A stretch of DNA of 64,000 nt from Candidatus Marithrix sp. Canyon 246 (GCF_001723685.1 NZ_MCBX01000010.1:1-64000); one strand, 5' to 3'; counted from the stretch's first letter, positions 9,372-17,925 are shown. The notes: generated by a model from the letters alone, not told the origin. Numbers and translations: made by a program.

Positions 9372-9726
9372 AAGATATTTATTGGATACAAATAGCCTTA
9401 GTTCCCTAACTAAAAGTCATGATACACACCATGATAAATTTATTTCAAAGGTGAATGCTCTGAATGATAATGTAGAGCTTTATGCTTCAATTATCAGTCT
9501 CTATGAAATGGAATATGGAGCCGCTCATGCTAAAATACCTGAATTAATTCAAGAAGCAAGAGAAGCTATACAATATATTAAAGATGCAGATAAAAATGAA
9601 AATAAAGAACAAAATATAATTAAACTTTATGCTTTAACAACACAAGGAGCAGAAATATTTGGAGAACTTAAGGAACAATTTCAGAAATATAAAGAACAAA
9701 TAGGCGAGAATGAAACGGACATTTGA
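9364..9726 (+). pseudogene. PIN-domain (VapC-like) toxin, C-terminally truncated
   Basis: The 120 residues begin RYLLDTNSLSSLTK, which carries the first PIN-domain acidic residue (D in LDTN). IISLYEMEYGA supplies the second conserved acidic residue. The protein ends at GENETDI, where VapC relatives normally continue with a D-x-x-I-A-A segment bearing the third catalytic acid and the final strand. The frame stops where the neighbouring WD40/caspase remnant begins, so a deletion probably removed the 3' end. Ribonuclease activity is therefore doubtful. Confidence 0.6.
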
Positions 9727-11095
9727 GTCGGCTTTGCCTTTTAATCCTTAGGGCGTAGGTGAATATTCCATGTTTTAGTTGTGGTAGTTCTTGGGCTAGC
9801 GTTTCACTGTCTGTTGCACTTATTACTGTTATTCGTGCATCGGCGGCATCTTTTAGTAGCCGTGACATAATCAGCGGCAGAATCCACGCCTTTATTTAAT
9901 TGCCAACTCACCATTTTATCCCCATTAGGCGAAGCAGCATAATGTCCACTATTTGTCCAAGCTACCCATTCTCCATTACTTGCATGAAACAAGGTTAATA
10001 AATTTTCCTGTGTCTTGACATTCCAAAGCCGTACTGTTTGATCAGCACTACCAGAAAGCAAGAAACGTCCATCTGCCGAAACTGCCACTGCCCAAATAAT
10101 GTCAGTATGCCCAATATAATCGCCAATTTTTGAGCCATCGCGTTTGTAAGAGGTGAGAACTCCGTTCATTCCACCGCTGATAATTATTTGTCCGTTGGGT
10201 GTGAAGGTATAGGAACGGTGTTAATAACCATCAGTATTACCACGTTGAATAGTGGCAACTATACTGTTTTGTTTGCTAATAGCAACAATGGCTGCATTAT
10301 AGTTATAATCACCGCCTTTATAGTGATATAGATACCAATCTTGCCATTTATCTTTAGCGCGAATGTAATTCTTATAGGGTTGAATTTCTTTGGGTGTGCC
10401 TAGTGGATGATCTGAGCTAGGGAATCTGAGACGATATTCTATTAGACCGCGATTAATAGAAGGTTTTGCTGAAGGAGCTTGTGTTTTTCCCCAACCTATC
10501 TCTGTCCCATCTTCTGAAAAACCCACAGCCCAAATACTAGCATTAACACTCTGCCCGCTGGGATAAGAGAATACGTGAGAGTTAGATGTTGAACTCATTA
10601 GGACTAAAAGATAAGCTAGAAACTTTTGCGCTTTGATTAGCGAAGCTTTTAAGAAATTTCCCAGTTAGTCCATTCCATATAGCAATGTGATCTCTACTTC
10701 CAGAAGCTATATTACCATTTGTAGGAGATATTGCCACAGACCTAAACGCTTATCATTACTAGCAGTAACCACACGCTTAGAATCTGGAGTAAAAGCTAGA
10801 TCATAAATAGCATCAGTATGTCCTTTTAGAATTATTGTGTCCTCGTAGCGTTCGCACTGTCTCTCCAGTTTCTAAGTCCCAGATTCGCACTAGTTTGTCA
10901 TCTGCCGCCGAGACTAAATAACGTCCATCGGAGGTGAATCTGACATCATTAATCTTCGACTTATGCCCGCCAGTGTCGATTTGCAGGATGGGGGGTGCTC
11001 TGAAGCTTATTGTTTCAGTTTGTTCTGATGTTGGTGGTGGTTTATTTTCGGGTTCGTTGCATCCGGTTAGGGATAGTAGCTTTAAAAGCTTGAGT
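9727..11095 (-). pseudogene. WD40-repeat/caspase-like lipoprotein gene, multiply broken
   Basis: Read leftward from about 11095, the frame starts with a lipobox-like LLSLTGC, then a WD40 repeat (RYLVSAADDKLVRIWDLETG). WD40 pieces follow in shifting frames: around 10830-10730 (HTDAIYDLAFTPDSKRVV), 10598-10221, and 10169-9804 (GRFLLSGSADQTVRLWNV). After GVDSAADYV the sequence jumps to SRLLKDAADARITVISATD and HGIFTYAL, the last strands of a peptidase C14 (caspase) domain. At least three frame changes and a large deletion of the caspase core are visible. The intact ancestor was probably a WD40-caspase lipoprotein. Confidence 0.75.
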
Positions 11096-11583
11096 ATCGG
11101 TATGACCATGAATTTGAATAGTTTTGCCATATAAACTTCTAAAAGCCAATGCGTGTGATTCAACTGATTCATAGCTTGCCGACGCTGTGGATCATACAAA
11201 GCCAACAAGCTATCCTTATCATCTTGACAAGCATGTAAATGAGCTTCTAAACTAAGCGCAAAGCGTCCTTGCTTATAATAAGTCTCGCCTAAACCATACC
11301 AAGCTTGAGGAAAATTAGGACGCTGTTGTATGGCTTGCTTATAATGAAAAATAGCCTGAGAATAAGAAGCTTCATCTTCCAACAAAGAAGCTAAATTATT
11401 ATGCGCCTCTGGCATAGTTGGACATAATTGTAAAGCCTTTTGACGATAAATGCTACCAGCTTGACTATGTACATCATAAAACTGATAAACAAAATCAATA
11501 GCGGCATCACTACAGTCCGCCCAACTGTTATTAGAAAAGCTTAAAATTAGGATAATTGCAAAATGTTTTAATGAAATGGACAT
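11096..11583 (-). pseudogene. TPR protein, truncated and fused to WD40 remnant
   Basis: Starts at ATG 11583 with a signal peptide (HFAIILILSFSNNSWA), followed by TPR repeats (PEAHNNLASLLEDEASYSQA and FPQAWYGLGETYYKQGRF). Near 11110 an overlapping frame reads YGKTIQIHGHTDTQAF, resembling an OmpA-type peptidoglycan-binding strand, so the original was perhaps a TPR-OmpA protein. The open frame continues out of frame into the WD40 lipoprotein and stops at 10813, giving a 256-residue chimera. The joint lies about 11080-11110. The chimera may be expressed, but it is unlikely to be a native design. Confidence 0.6.
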
Positions 11584-11710
11584 AACTTGCTAGCTCCTGT
11601 AACTAATAAAATTAATTTTAGCGTAATTTATAATTTAAATCAATACCTACAGCCTTAAAGTGATATGATAAGCCTATCTAAAAATAAGCATATAAAAGAG
11701 GTTATAGCTT

Positions 11711-12076
11711 ATGGAAAGTACAGCACTTTTAAGTAAAAATAGTCACAATTTAAAGGCAAATCTAATCGAAATTCATTTGTCTCGCGATGAAGCTGGTTTA
11801 TTAAATAATTCGCTCCATGAGATTTGCTATGGCTTGGGATTAAAACCGAAAGAATTTGAAAAGCTAATAGGTGCCAAACCAGAAACTGTAATTGAACTGT
11901 TAAACAAAATCAGCCGTGAAATTAATGCGGCTGTTGAAAGGATAGAAGATGAAACGGACTATCTATTAAAATCGCCCGCAAATGCTTTGCAATTAGAACA
12001 TGCTAAGCAAGAATTTGAAGCTGGGCAAGGAATAATTGTTGATAACTTAGATGAATTGGATCAGTTACTTGAATGA
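11711..12076 (+). CDS. Antitoxin of YoeB-type pair, with extra N-terminal region
   Basis: A 121-residue protein overlapping the next gene by 4 nt (ATGA). The C-terminal half (LQLEHAKQEFEAGQG...NLDELDQLLE) is acidic and helical, typical of the toxin-neutralising tail of antitoxins. The N-terminal half (LSRDEAGLLNNSLHEICYGL) is not the usual YefM/Phd DNA-binding fold; it resembles small immunity-like proteins, a weak impression. The antitoxin role rests mainly on its coupling to the YoeB-like toxin. Confidence 0.65.
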   Translation: MESTALLSKNSHNLKANLIEIHLSRDEAGLLNNSLHEICYGLGLKPKEFEKLIGAKPETVIELLNKISREINAAVERIEDETDYLLKSPANALQLEHAKQEFEAGQGIIVDNLDELDQLLE

Positions 12077-12417
12077 GAAAACTACAGGTGATGCCTTCTG
12101 CTATTGAAGCTTTGAAATATTGGAAACAGACAGATCCAAAAAAGTATCAAAAAATTAAAAATATGTTGGCACAGATTTGTGCCACACCTAAAATGGGTAT
12201 TGGCAAACCGGAACCTTTAAAACATAAATTGACTGGTCTGTGGTCACGACGTATTGACAAAGTCAATAGATTGGTTTACAACTTCGATGATGAATACGCC
12301 TATTTATGGCAAGCCCGTTACCATTATTCTGAAATACCAGAATTGTCATCAATAGATAAGACAGTAGAAATAAATTTAGGAAAAAATGGTTTTTCTGATG
12401 ATGAAAATCATAAATAA
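12073..12417 (+). CDS. yoeB: YoeB/Txe-family mRNA interferase toxin
   Basis: A RelE-superfamily toxin that would cut mRNA at the ribosome. Family landmarks are EALKYWKQTDPKKYQKI, the hallmark GIGKPEPLKHKLTGLWSRR, RLVYNFDD, and the terminal YHYSE where canonical YoeB ends (about 85 residues). This protein runs about 25 residues past that point (IPELSSIDKTVEINLG and on), an unusual tail. The catalytic Glu, Arg and terminal His/Tyr positions appear present. It is translationally coupled to the antitoxin. Confidence 0.85.
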   Translation: MRKLQVMPSAIEALKYWKQTDPKKYQKIKNMLAQICATPKMGIGKPEPLKHKLTGLWSRRIDKVNRLVYNFDDEYAYLWQARYHYSEIPELSSIDKTVEINLGKNGFSDDENHK

Positions 12418-12710
12418 AGAATTATAGGTAGGTTATCACCGACCCTACAAGTAATTAGTACAACGGATTTACGGAATAAACGGATTTTTTTTCTAGCTTA
12501 TTACCAATAATCCGTTTATTATCACACCTAATTCATTCCTAGGGCGTTGCCCTAGGCTGGTATGTTATCCCCTGTTCAATGCGTAACATCAGTAAATTAA
12601 ATTAAATTATGTAGATTCTGATGAACATATTATTACTAAACCAACATATGCTTTGCATTAATTGTTAGAATATAATTCTAAAATTCCAACAATTGCGCAG
12701 GAAAACATAT
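12418..12710. other. Gene-free stretch: palindromes and a decayed coding fragment
   Basis: Holds three things. A hairpin element has 12-bp arms AATAAACGGATT (12475-12486) and AATCCGTTTATT (12509-12520). A perfect palindrome CCTAGGGC-GTT-GCCCTAGG lies at 12538-12556. A decayed fragment at about 12630-12695 matches the 3' part of the secreted gene at 8850-8920, sharing for example ATTCCAACAATT and CATATG-TTTGCAT, but with stops. Confidence 0.7.
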
Positions 12711-12983
12711 ATGAAAACTTTAATTATATTCAGCTTATTATTGACTATTTATAGTACCGCTTATTCTTATGGTTATTATGGTGGTGGTATGAATTCAATG
12801 CCTAAACCTTATCAATATCGAAATTATGACCAATATCAACAGGCGTTGCAAATTTGGCAGGATGTGGCTGTGAAACGGCAAAATCAGGTTTTTGTTGAAC
12901 CTATGCCTATGCCTGATCAATATCGAAATTATGATCAATATCAACAGGCTTTACGATTGTGGCAACAGGTTTATGGGCGATAG
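12711..12983 (+). CDS. Small secreted protein with duplicated QYRNYDQYQQAL motif
   Basis: The start at ATG 12711 follows AGGAAAA, and the protein (90 residues) begins with a signal peptide MKTLIIFSLLLTIYSTAYS. The mature part is rich in Tyr, Gln and Pro and contains two copies of a roughly 17-residue motif, YRNYDQYQQALQIWQ and YRNYDQYQQALRLWQ, each preceded by MP-rich linkers. An in-frame ATG at 12693 is less likely because it would put MRRKTY ahead of the signal peptide. No family is recognised. It ends 1 nt before the convergent AAA ATPase gene. Confidence 0.7.
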   Translation: MKTLIIFSLLLTIYSTAYSYGYYGGGMNSMPKPYQYRNYDQYQQALQIWQDVAVKRQNQVFVEPMPMPDQYRNYDQYQQALRLWQQVYGR

Positions 12984-12984
12984 C

Positions 12985-14118
12985 TTAGTTAGTAATCCCA
13001 TTTTTATAGTCTGGCAGTTGTAGTAGTTGCAAAAATTTGTCTAAGCTTGATGTTGTGTCTATTGCTGAAATGTCATGCGCTGGGGTTACTGTTACTTGCC
13101 CTCCATTTCTTTTTACTATTTTCCATGTTTTGTCTGGAATGTTGTTTATTATGTATGGATGGTGGCTTGTTAGTATCACTTGTAAGTGTGATGTTTTGCT
13201 TAGTAGGAATTCTGTTAAACCGGGCATACAGTTAGTTCCTAAGCCGCTTTCTAGTTCGTCTATTATTATTACGCTATTTTTCGGTGCTAGCGAAATTTCT
13301 ATTAGGTGTATGATAGTACGAAACATTCCTGATGACATTTCCCATTGGGCTATCCATTTGGGCGAGGTTTTTTCTTTGAGGTAAAATACATATTCATAAA
13401 CCCCTCCAGTGTTTTTGCTAATTTCTATCTTTATGTCTTCTACTGAGCCAAAAATTGTTGTAAATAGGTTTTTTATTTTAGTAAATTCTTCTGAATAGCG
13501 TTGTTGTAAGCGGTAGGCTTTTACGATAGTTGGTAGTTTAGTGCTTTCCTCTTTAAATTGCTCTATAGGTTCTGATACTTCAGTTAGATTTGGCTCTTGT
13601 GGAGTTATACGTGTGCCAAAGTGTTTTTCTTGTAATATATCGCTGAATATAAATTTTTTAAATATTTGATGAATTGGCTTTATTAGTTCAATTTTAGATA
13701 ATAGATTGATTGCACAATCTTTTTTTTCAAAAATTGGTATGTTGTTATTGTTGAGCTTAAATTCGGTTTCAGAGCGTTTTAAGAGTGTAGTAGTTTTATC
13801 TCCTTGTATAATAATTTCTTCTAAGGTGATTGTAGGTACTTTTTTTCCATAAATATATGGTATTTTAGATTTAATTAGTGTACTTTCAAATTTCCATTGA
13901 TATTGTTCTCCATTAATGCTAAAACCAATTATCCAAGTTTCACCATTCAGTTTATAATCTCCACCAGTAGCTACACGAGATACGAATTCTAGCGCGTTGA
14001 GAATTTTGGTTTTGCCTACACCGGAAATACCTACCAATAAGTTAAAGTTATCTAAATCAACTTGTTTAAGGTACCAGTTTTCGGAGTGGTTAGAAAAGCT
14101 AAAATGAGTTATTGACAT
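12985..14118 (-). CDS. AAA-family ATPase (AAA_15/21, RecF/OLD-like)
   Basis: A 377-residue ATPase with Walker A GISGVGKTKI near residue 32, a Walker B-like SVIIIDELESGLG near residue 290, and the downstream histidine switch VILTSHHPYII. This arrangement is typical of stand-alone SMC/RecF-type ATPases (AAA_21/AAA_15) found in defence or DNA-transaction contexts. No nuclease (TOPRIM) domain is fused, and no partner gene is adjacent: ilvD lies upstream and the small secreted gene converges downstream. Function is unknown; solitary OLD-like ATPases can act in phage defence, but nothing here shows that. Confidence 0.8.
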   Translation of the reverse strand: MSITHFSFSNHSENWYLKQVDLDNFNLLVGISGVGKTKILNALEFVSRVATGGDYKLNGETWIIGFSINGEQYQWKFESTLIKSKIPYIYGKKVPTITLEEIIIQGDKTTTLLKRSETEFKLNNNNIPIFEKKDCAINLLSKIELIKPIHQIFKKFIFSDILQEKHFGTRITPQEPNLTEVSEPIEQFKEESTKLPTIVKAYRLQQRYSEEFTKIKNLFTTIFGSVEDIKIEISKNTGGVYEYVFYLKEKTSPKWIAQWEMSSGMFRTIIHLIEISLAPKNSVIIIDELESGLGTNCMPGLTEFLLSKTSHLQVILTSHHPYIINNIPDKTWKIVKRNGGQVTVTPAHDISAIDTTSSLDKFLQLLQLPDYKNGITN

Positions 14119-14130
14119 AATATTAATTAA

Positions 14131-14166
14131 TATGTAGGTTGGGCTAACGAAAGAAAGCCCAACAAT
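14131..14166. repeat. GTTGGGCT palindrome, copy A
   Basis: Stem GTTGGGCT (14138-14145) pairs with AGCCCAAC (14156-14163), preceded by TGTAG. The same unit, in either orientation, recurs at 39998-40030, 42572-42604 and 43480-43512. Here it lies between the AAA ATPase gene and ilvD. Confidence 0.85.
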
Positions 14167-14173
14167 TTACAAA

Positions 14174-15856
14174 TTATTCGTCGGTAACGCAGCCTTGTGA
14201 GGCATTTTTCACATTTTTTATGTATTTATATAATGTGCCTCGTGTGGCTTTGTAGGCTGGCATTGTCCATTGGACGCGACGTTCTGCCATTTGTTGTTCG
14301 GTTATGTTGACGCTTAGTTGTTTGCTTTCTGCGTCAATTGTTATTATATCTCCGTTTTTTACTAGGGCTATTGGTCCGCCTTCTTGCGCTTCTGGTACTA
14401 TGTGTCCTACAATAAATCCATGTGAGCCGCCTGAGAAGCGTCCATCTGTAAGTAGGGCAACGTCGTTGGCTAGTCCAGCTCCTACTATTGCTGAGGTTGG
14501 TGTCAACATTTCTGGCATTCCGGGTCCACCTTTTGGCCCTTCGTAACGAATTACTACTACGTCTCCCTTGACTATTTTGTTTTTTTCTAATGCTTTTAGC
14601 ATATCTTCTTCACAATCATATACTTTGGCTGGTCCAGTGAAGTTTAAGCCTTCTTTGCCGGTGATTTTTGCTACTGATCCTTGTGGTGCAAGGTTGCCTT
14701 TGAGAATTTGGATGTGTCCAGTTGCTTTTATCGGTTTTTCTAATGGTAGAATAACTTGTTGTTCTGGATTTAATCCGGGTAAATCGGCTAAGTTTTCTGT
14801 TATGGTTTTACCTGTAACGGTTAAGCAATCGCCATTTATTAGTCCTTGTTCTAACAGGTATTTCATTACTGCTGGTATGCCGCCAATGTTATGGATGTCT
14901 TCCATAACATATTTTCCACTTGGTTTTAAGTCTGCTATAAATGGTATGCGATCACTTACTTTTTGAAAGTCATCAATTGTTAGTTCGACATCAACTGATC
15001 TTGCCATTGCGATTAGGTGTAATACTGCATTGGTTGATCCGCCTAATGCCATTACTATTACTATAGCATTTTCAAAGGCGGCGCGAGTCATAATATCACG
15101 AGGTTTGATGTCTTGTTCTAATAAGTGACGAATTGCTGCGCCAGCTTTAAAGCATTCTTCTAATTTGCCGGGATCAACGGCTGGTGTTGATGAGCTGTAG
15201 GGTAAGCTCATTCCTAGTGCTTCAATTGCTGATGCCATTGTGTTGGCTGTGTACATGCCACCACAGGCTCCTGCGCCGGGGCATGAGTGTTTTACTATGT
15301 CTTGACGTTGTTCTTCATCTATGTTATCTGTAATATATTGTCCATAGGATTGAAATGCTGATACAATGTCTAGGGTATTATTGTTTTTGTCATGCCCCGG
15401 TTTGATGGTGCCGCCATAAATCATTAGCGATGGGCGATTTAGTCTGCCCATTGCTATGATGCAGCCGGGCATGTTTTTGTCGCAACCGGGTAGTGATATA
15501 TTGGCATCATACCATTGGGCAGCCATTATGGTTTCAATAGAATCTGCGATTATATCGCGCGATTGTAATGAGTAACTCATGCCGCTGGTACCCATTGAAA
15601 TTCCATCACTAACACCAATGGTATTAAATCGCATTCCTACCAAGTCAGCGGCAACAACGCCTTCTTTAACTTTGGCGGCTAAATCCATGAGGTGCATGTT
15701 ACATGTATTACCTTCATACCAAACACTGCCAATTCCAATTTGGGGTTTTTTCATGTCATCTTCAGTTAAGCCGGTGCCGTAGAGCATGGCTTGAGATGCG
15801 CCTTGTGATTTAGTTTGAGTTATTTTGGAGCTGATTTTATTTAGTTTTGTTGCCAT
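14174..15856 (-). CDS. ilvD: Dihydroxy-acid dehydratase
   Basis: Dehydrates 2,3-dihydroxy-isovalerate and its homologue in valine, leucine and isoleucine synthesis, using an iron-sulfur cluster. The 560-residue protein shows [12 protein letters not shown] and [19 protein letters not shown] with the cluster cysteines, [12 protein letters not shown], and the C-terminal substrate motif [11 protein letters not shown]. Length and motifs match the family throughout, so it should be active. It stands alone, without ilv neighbours, divergent from the DprA-like gene with 38 nt between starts. Confidence 0.97.
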   Translation of the reverse strand: MATKLNKISSKITQTKSQGASQAMLYGTGLTEDDMKKPQIGIGSVWYEGNTCNMHLMDLAAKVKEGVVAADLVGMRFNTIGVSDGISMGTSGMSYSLQSRDIIADSIETIMAAQWYDANISLPGCDKNMPGCIIAMGRLNRPSLMIYGGTIKPGHDKNNNTLDIVSAFQSYGQYITDNIDEEQRQDIVKHSCPGAGACGGMYTANTMASAIEALGMSLPYSSSTPAVDPGKLEECFKAGAAIRHLLEQDIKPRDIMTRAAFENAIVIVMALGGSTNAVLHLIAMARSVDVELTIDDFQKVSDRIPFIADLKPSGKYVMEDIHNIGGIPAVMKYLLEQGLINGDCLTVTGKTITENLADLPGLNPEQQVILPLEKPIKATGHIQILKGNLAPQGSVAKITGKEGLNFTGPAKVYDCEEDMLKALEKNKIVKGDVVVIRYEGPKGGPGMPEMLTPTSAIVGAGLANDVALLTDGRFSGGSHGFIVGHIVPEAQEGGPIALVKNGDIITIDAESKQLSVNITEQQMAERRVQWTMPAYKATRGTLYKYIKNVKNASQGCVTDE

Positions 15857-15894
15857 TTATATATTCCATAGTTATGATTGTTTTATTTTAACAA

Positions 15895-16710
15895 ATGCCT
15901 TTAATTAAAGATATAGAGTATTGGTTAGCTTTGGCGCATGTTCCTTTGTTTCCTATTAATTTTAGACGCTTAATTGATTTTTATGGTCATCCGCGTGCAG
16001 TTTTTGAGGCTAAGCATTGGTTGCCTGATTGGAATGCGGTGGAACAGGATTTGTTATGGCTAGATCAAAAAAATAATCATGTTTTGACTTTGTTTGATGC
16101 GAATTATCCTTTTATGTTGGCTGAAATTTATGATCCTCCATTTTTGTTATTTGTGAAAGGAGATTGTGAGTTGTTGAATAGTGTTCAGTTGGCTATTGTT
16201 GGAACTCGGCGTGCTAGTGGCTTTGCTAGGCAGGTTTCTTGGCAATTTGCTAAGGCTTTATCTGAGTGTGGTTTTGTTATTTGTGGTGGTTTGAGTTTGG
16301 GTATTGAAATGGCTAGTCATCAAGGGGCTTTGGCTGGTTCGGGTAAATCTGTTGGAGTGGCTTTTGAGGGTTTGGAGTATGTCAAAAATACTAGTTTTAG
16401 TACTTTAGTTTCTGAGATTTCACCTTATAATAAAATGGCGATTACTGCTGAAACTTTTAAGCGTCGTAGTCGTATTATTAGTGGTTTGAGTGTGGGAGTT
16501 TTGGTTGTGGAGGCTCCTGAAAATAGTCACGCGCTGTATCCAGTGGATTTTGCGCTTGAACAGGGGCGTGAGGTATTTGCAATGCCGGGATCAGTTTATA
16601 ATCCGTTGGTTAAGTCTTGTCATAAGTTAATTCAGGATGGGGCTAAATTGGTGGAAACTGTTCAGGATATTTTTGATGAATTGGAGATTTATAATGTTAG
16701 ACAGACCTGA
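15895..16710 (+). CDS. Second, divergent DprA-like protein
   Basis: A 271-residue paralogue of DprA (26482-27633), with the same N-terminal layout (YWLALAHVPLFPINFRRLI, HPRAVFEA) and Rossmann-fold core (LAIVGTRRASGFARQV, GGLSLGIEMASHQGAL, RRSRIISGLSVGVLVVEA, GREVFAMPGSVYNPLVKSC). Some DprA landmarks are altered: where DprA has GTGLDRVYPP this protein has FEGLEYVKNTS. It lacks the C-terminal winged-helix domain. The last codons and the TGA stop (16708-16710) lie inside the 33-bp palindrome, so the original 3' end was probably lost. It may be a decaying copy or a specialised ssDNA-binding paralogue. Confidence 0.85.
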   Translation: MPLIKDIEYWLALAHVPLFPINFRRLIDFYGHPRAVFEAKHWLPDWNAVEQDLLWLDQKNNHVLTLFDANYPFMLAEIYDPPFLLFVKGDCELLNSVQLAIVGTRRASGFARQVSWQFAKALSECGFVICGGLSLGIEMASHQGALAGSGKSVGVAFEGLEYVKNTSFSTLVSEISPYNKMAITAETFKRRSRIISGLSVGVLVVEAPENSHALYPVDFALEQGREVFAMPGSVYNPLVKSCHKLIQDGAKLVETVQDIFDELEIYNVRQT

Positions 16711-16735
16711 CAGGTTTTTAAAACCTGTCAGGTCT
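16703..16735. repeat. 33-bp palindrome, copy 2; supplies a stop codon
   Basis: Identical to copy 1 at 1726-1758. The DprA-like gene reads into its left arm and ends at the TGA within ACCTGACAGG, so the element forms the present 3' end of that gene. Confidence 0.95.
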
Positions 16736-16765
16736 AACTGACGAAAATAAGCCCAAGGAATCATG

Positions 16766-17059
16766 CTAACTATGGCTTTGATTGGCTTCCATGTATGATT
16801 TGTATGATTTTAATAATGAATTAATATTACTTTGATATTCCTTACCCTGAGCTTTAAACCAGTTAAGAACATCTGTATCAATATGTAAGCTAATCTGTGT
16901 TTTATTTGGAACTTGTTTTAGAGCTTTACGAACAATAGCGTTTGTAAATTTATCAGGAGATACTTCCGGAAGATCAGAGAAATCGATATCTTGATCTTTC
17001 ATTGCATCTATTGATTTCCAATCAGTTTCTGATTTTTGAATAATAGTTTCTCTCTTCAT
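16766..17059 (-). CDS. brnA: BrnA-type antitoxin
   Basis: A 97-residue protein of the BrnA antitoxin family. Landmarks are TDWKSIDAMKDQDIDFSD near the N-terminus and the ribbon-helix-helix segment KTQISLHIDTDVLNWFKAQGKEYQS near the C-terminus, which would bind the operator and autorepress. It overlaps the 3' end of brnT by 38 nt and lies downstream of it, the normal toxin-antitoxin order for BrnT/BrnA. It looks full length, although its partner is not. Confidence 0.88.
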   Translation of the reverse strand: MKRETIIQKSETDWKSIDAMKDQDIDFSDLPEVSPDKFTNAIVRKALKQVPNKTQISLHIDTDVLNWFKAQGKEYQSNINSLLKSYKSYMEANQSHS

Positions 17060-17276
17060 ACTTAGTTGCCTTACGAATTGAAATTATTCGTATATTGTTA
17101 TCTCTTTCAGTGTGAACAGTTGCTACAACGCGACTTTGAAGCATACCCAAAGTAACAAACCTTTGTTCTCCGTAGCTAATTCTATCATCTTCAAAGCTTA
17201 TGGTATAACCATCAAATATTTTTCGTCGATGTTGGAGTTTAGTTAAAATCAATCTCATAACTTGTACTTCTGCCAC
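17022..17276 (-). CDS. brnT: BrnT-type toxin, N-terminally altered
   Basis: The conserved body of a BrnT RelE-like ribonuclease is present: KIFDGYTISFEDDRISYGEQRFVTLG, VVATVHTERDNNIRIISIRKAT and YEERNYY. The usual start, about 20 residues with an F-E-W-D and N-x-x-K-H-G pattern, is missing. The reading frame instead begins inside the 3' end of the Fic remnant (ATG 17276 or 17258). A deletion appears to have joined the two genes. The toxin may be inactive, while the antitoxin downstream is intact. Confidence 0.7.
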   Translation of the reverse strand: MAEVQVMRLILTKLQHRRKIFDGYTISFEDDRISYGEQRFVTLGMLQSRVVATVHTERDNNIRIISIRKATKYEERNYYSKIRN

Positions 17277-17737
17277 TGCCGGGGCGTTTTTTTAGAATTT
17301 TTTTGATTTCTAAATCGGCAAGATCACGGCTGGCGGTTACTTTGCTGCATTTGCTGATACTAGCATATTTGCGCGTTGTCATTCCGCCTTCAAATTTATT
17401 TCCATCATTCAATAGGCGATTTAGTACTTTATGTTGTCTAGTATTGAGTGGGGTGTCTTTATGTTTATTCCAAAACTGGGTTTTTTTAATAACTTGTTCT
17501 ATGATCCAAGCTGAGTCATTCATTGCAGTAATGAGAGTTTGTAAAAAACCACTTTAACCAGCTAGTGATTTGCCCTTCAATTGCTGATGTTTCTATCGCA
17601 TCATCAGCCAACACCGCAGCTTCAAGCCCACCAATTAAGCGCGATAAGTTTGTAAGCTCAGGCAACAATTGTTTTAAATCATAACTGAAATTAGCCCAAT
17701 CAGGATGTTGCCAGATCCATTTTTGATATGTTTGCAT
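17239..17737 (-). pseudogene. Fic-family protein remnant lacking the catalytic core
   Basis: From ATG 17737 the frame encodes the Fic N-terminal region (YQKWIWQHPDWANFSYDLKQ), then ETSAIEGQ, which resembles the inhibitory-helix motif. It passes directly into the C-terminal part (SWLKWFFTN, then WIIEQVIKKTQFWNKH) and the winged-helix end (GSGRSTSYEIDFN). The central Fic fold with the HPFxxGNGR active site, about 150-200 residues, is absent. An extra T in a T-run near 17543 also shifts the frame. AMPylation activity is lost, and the 3' end overlaps brnT. Confidence 0.8.
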
Positions 17738-17818
17738 GGTTTAATCATATCAAATTTGATGTGATTAGACTATTTATTCGCATCAGCTTGCATATTTAAA
17801 CTGTCGGTGACTACTTTT

Positions 17819-17878
17819 AGTACAACGAATTAAGAATTAAACTAATTGAAATTCGTTTATTTCCTAATTCGTTGTACT
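17819..17878. repeat. 60-bp inverted-repeat element
   Basis: Perfect 14-bp arms AGTACAACGAATTA (17819-17832) and TAATTCGTTGTACT (17865-17878) enclose 32 bp. A related start, AGTACAACGGATTTA, occurs near 12458. It resembles a small non-coding palindromic element and lies between the Fic remnant and the FGE-fold gene. Confidence 0.8.
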
Positions 17879-17903
17879 ATTAGCCTGTTGGACTTTACAG
17901 AGA

Positions 17904-17925
17904 CTGATTAGCCGAAACTAATCAG
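17904..17925. repeat. Hairpin CTGATTAG/CTAATCAG downstream of variable region
   Basis: A perfect 8-bp stem with a 6-nt loop, 54 nt past the stop codon of the FGE-fold gene and about 65 nt beyond the end of the G+C-rich island. It is not followed by a T-run on either strand, so it is not a standard terminator. Some DGRs have a hairpin downstream of the variable region that stimulates homing; whether this one does so is open. Confidence 0.55.

Noticed and set aside
15895-16710. Lysine-decarboxylase-like (LOG) protein instead of DprA relative
   Set aside because: The N-terminal helical region and the RxRIISGLS and GREVFAMPGS motifs are those of DprA.
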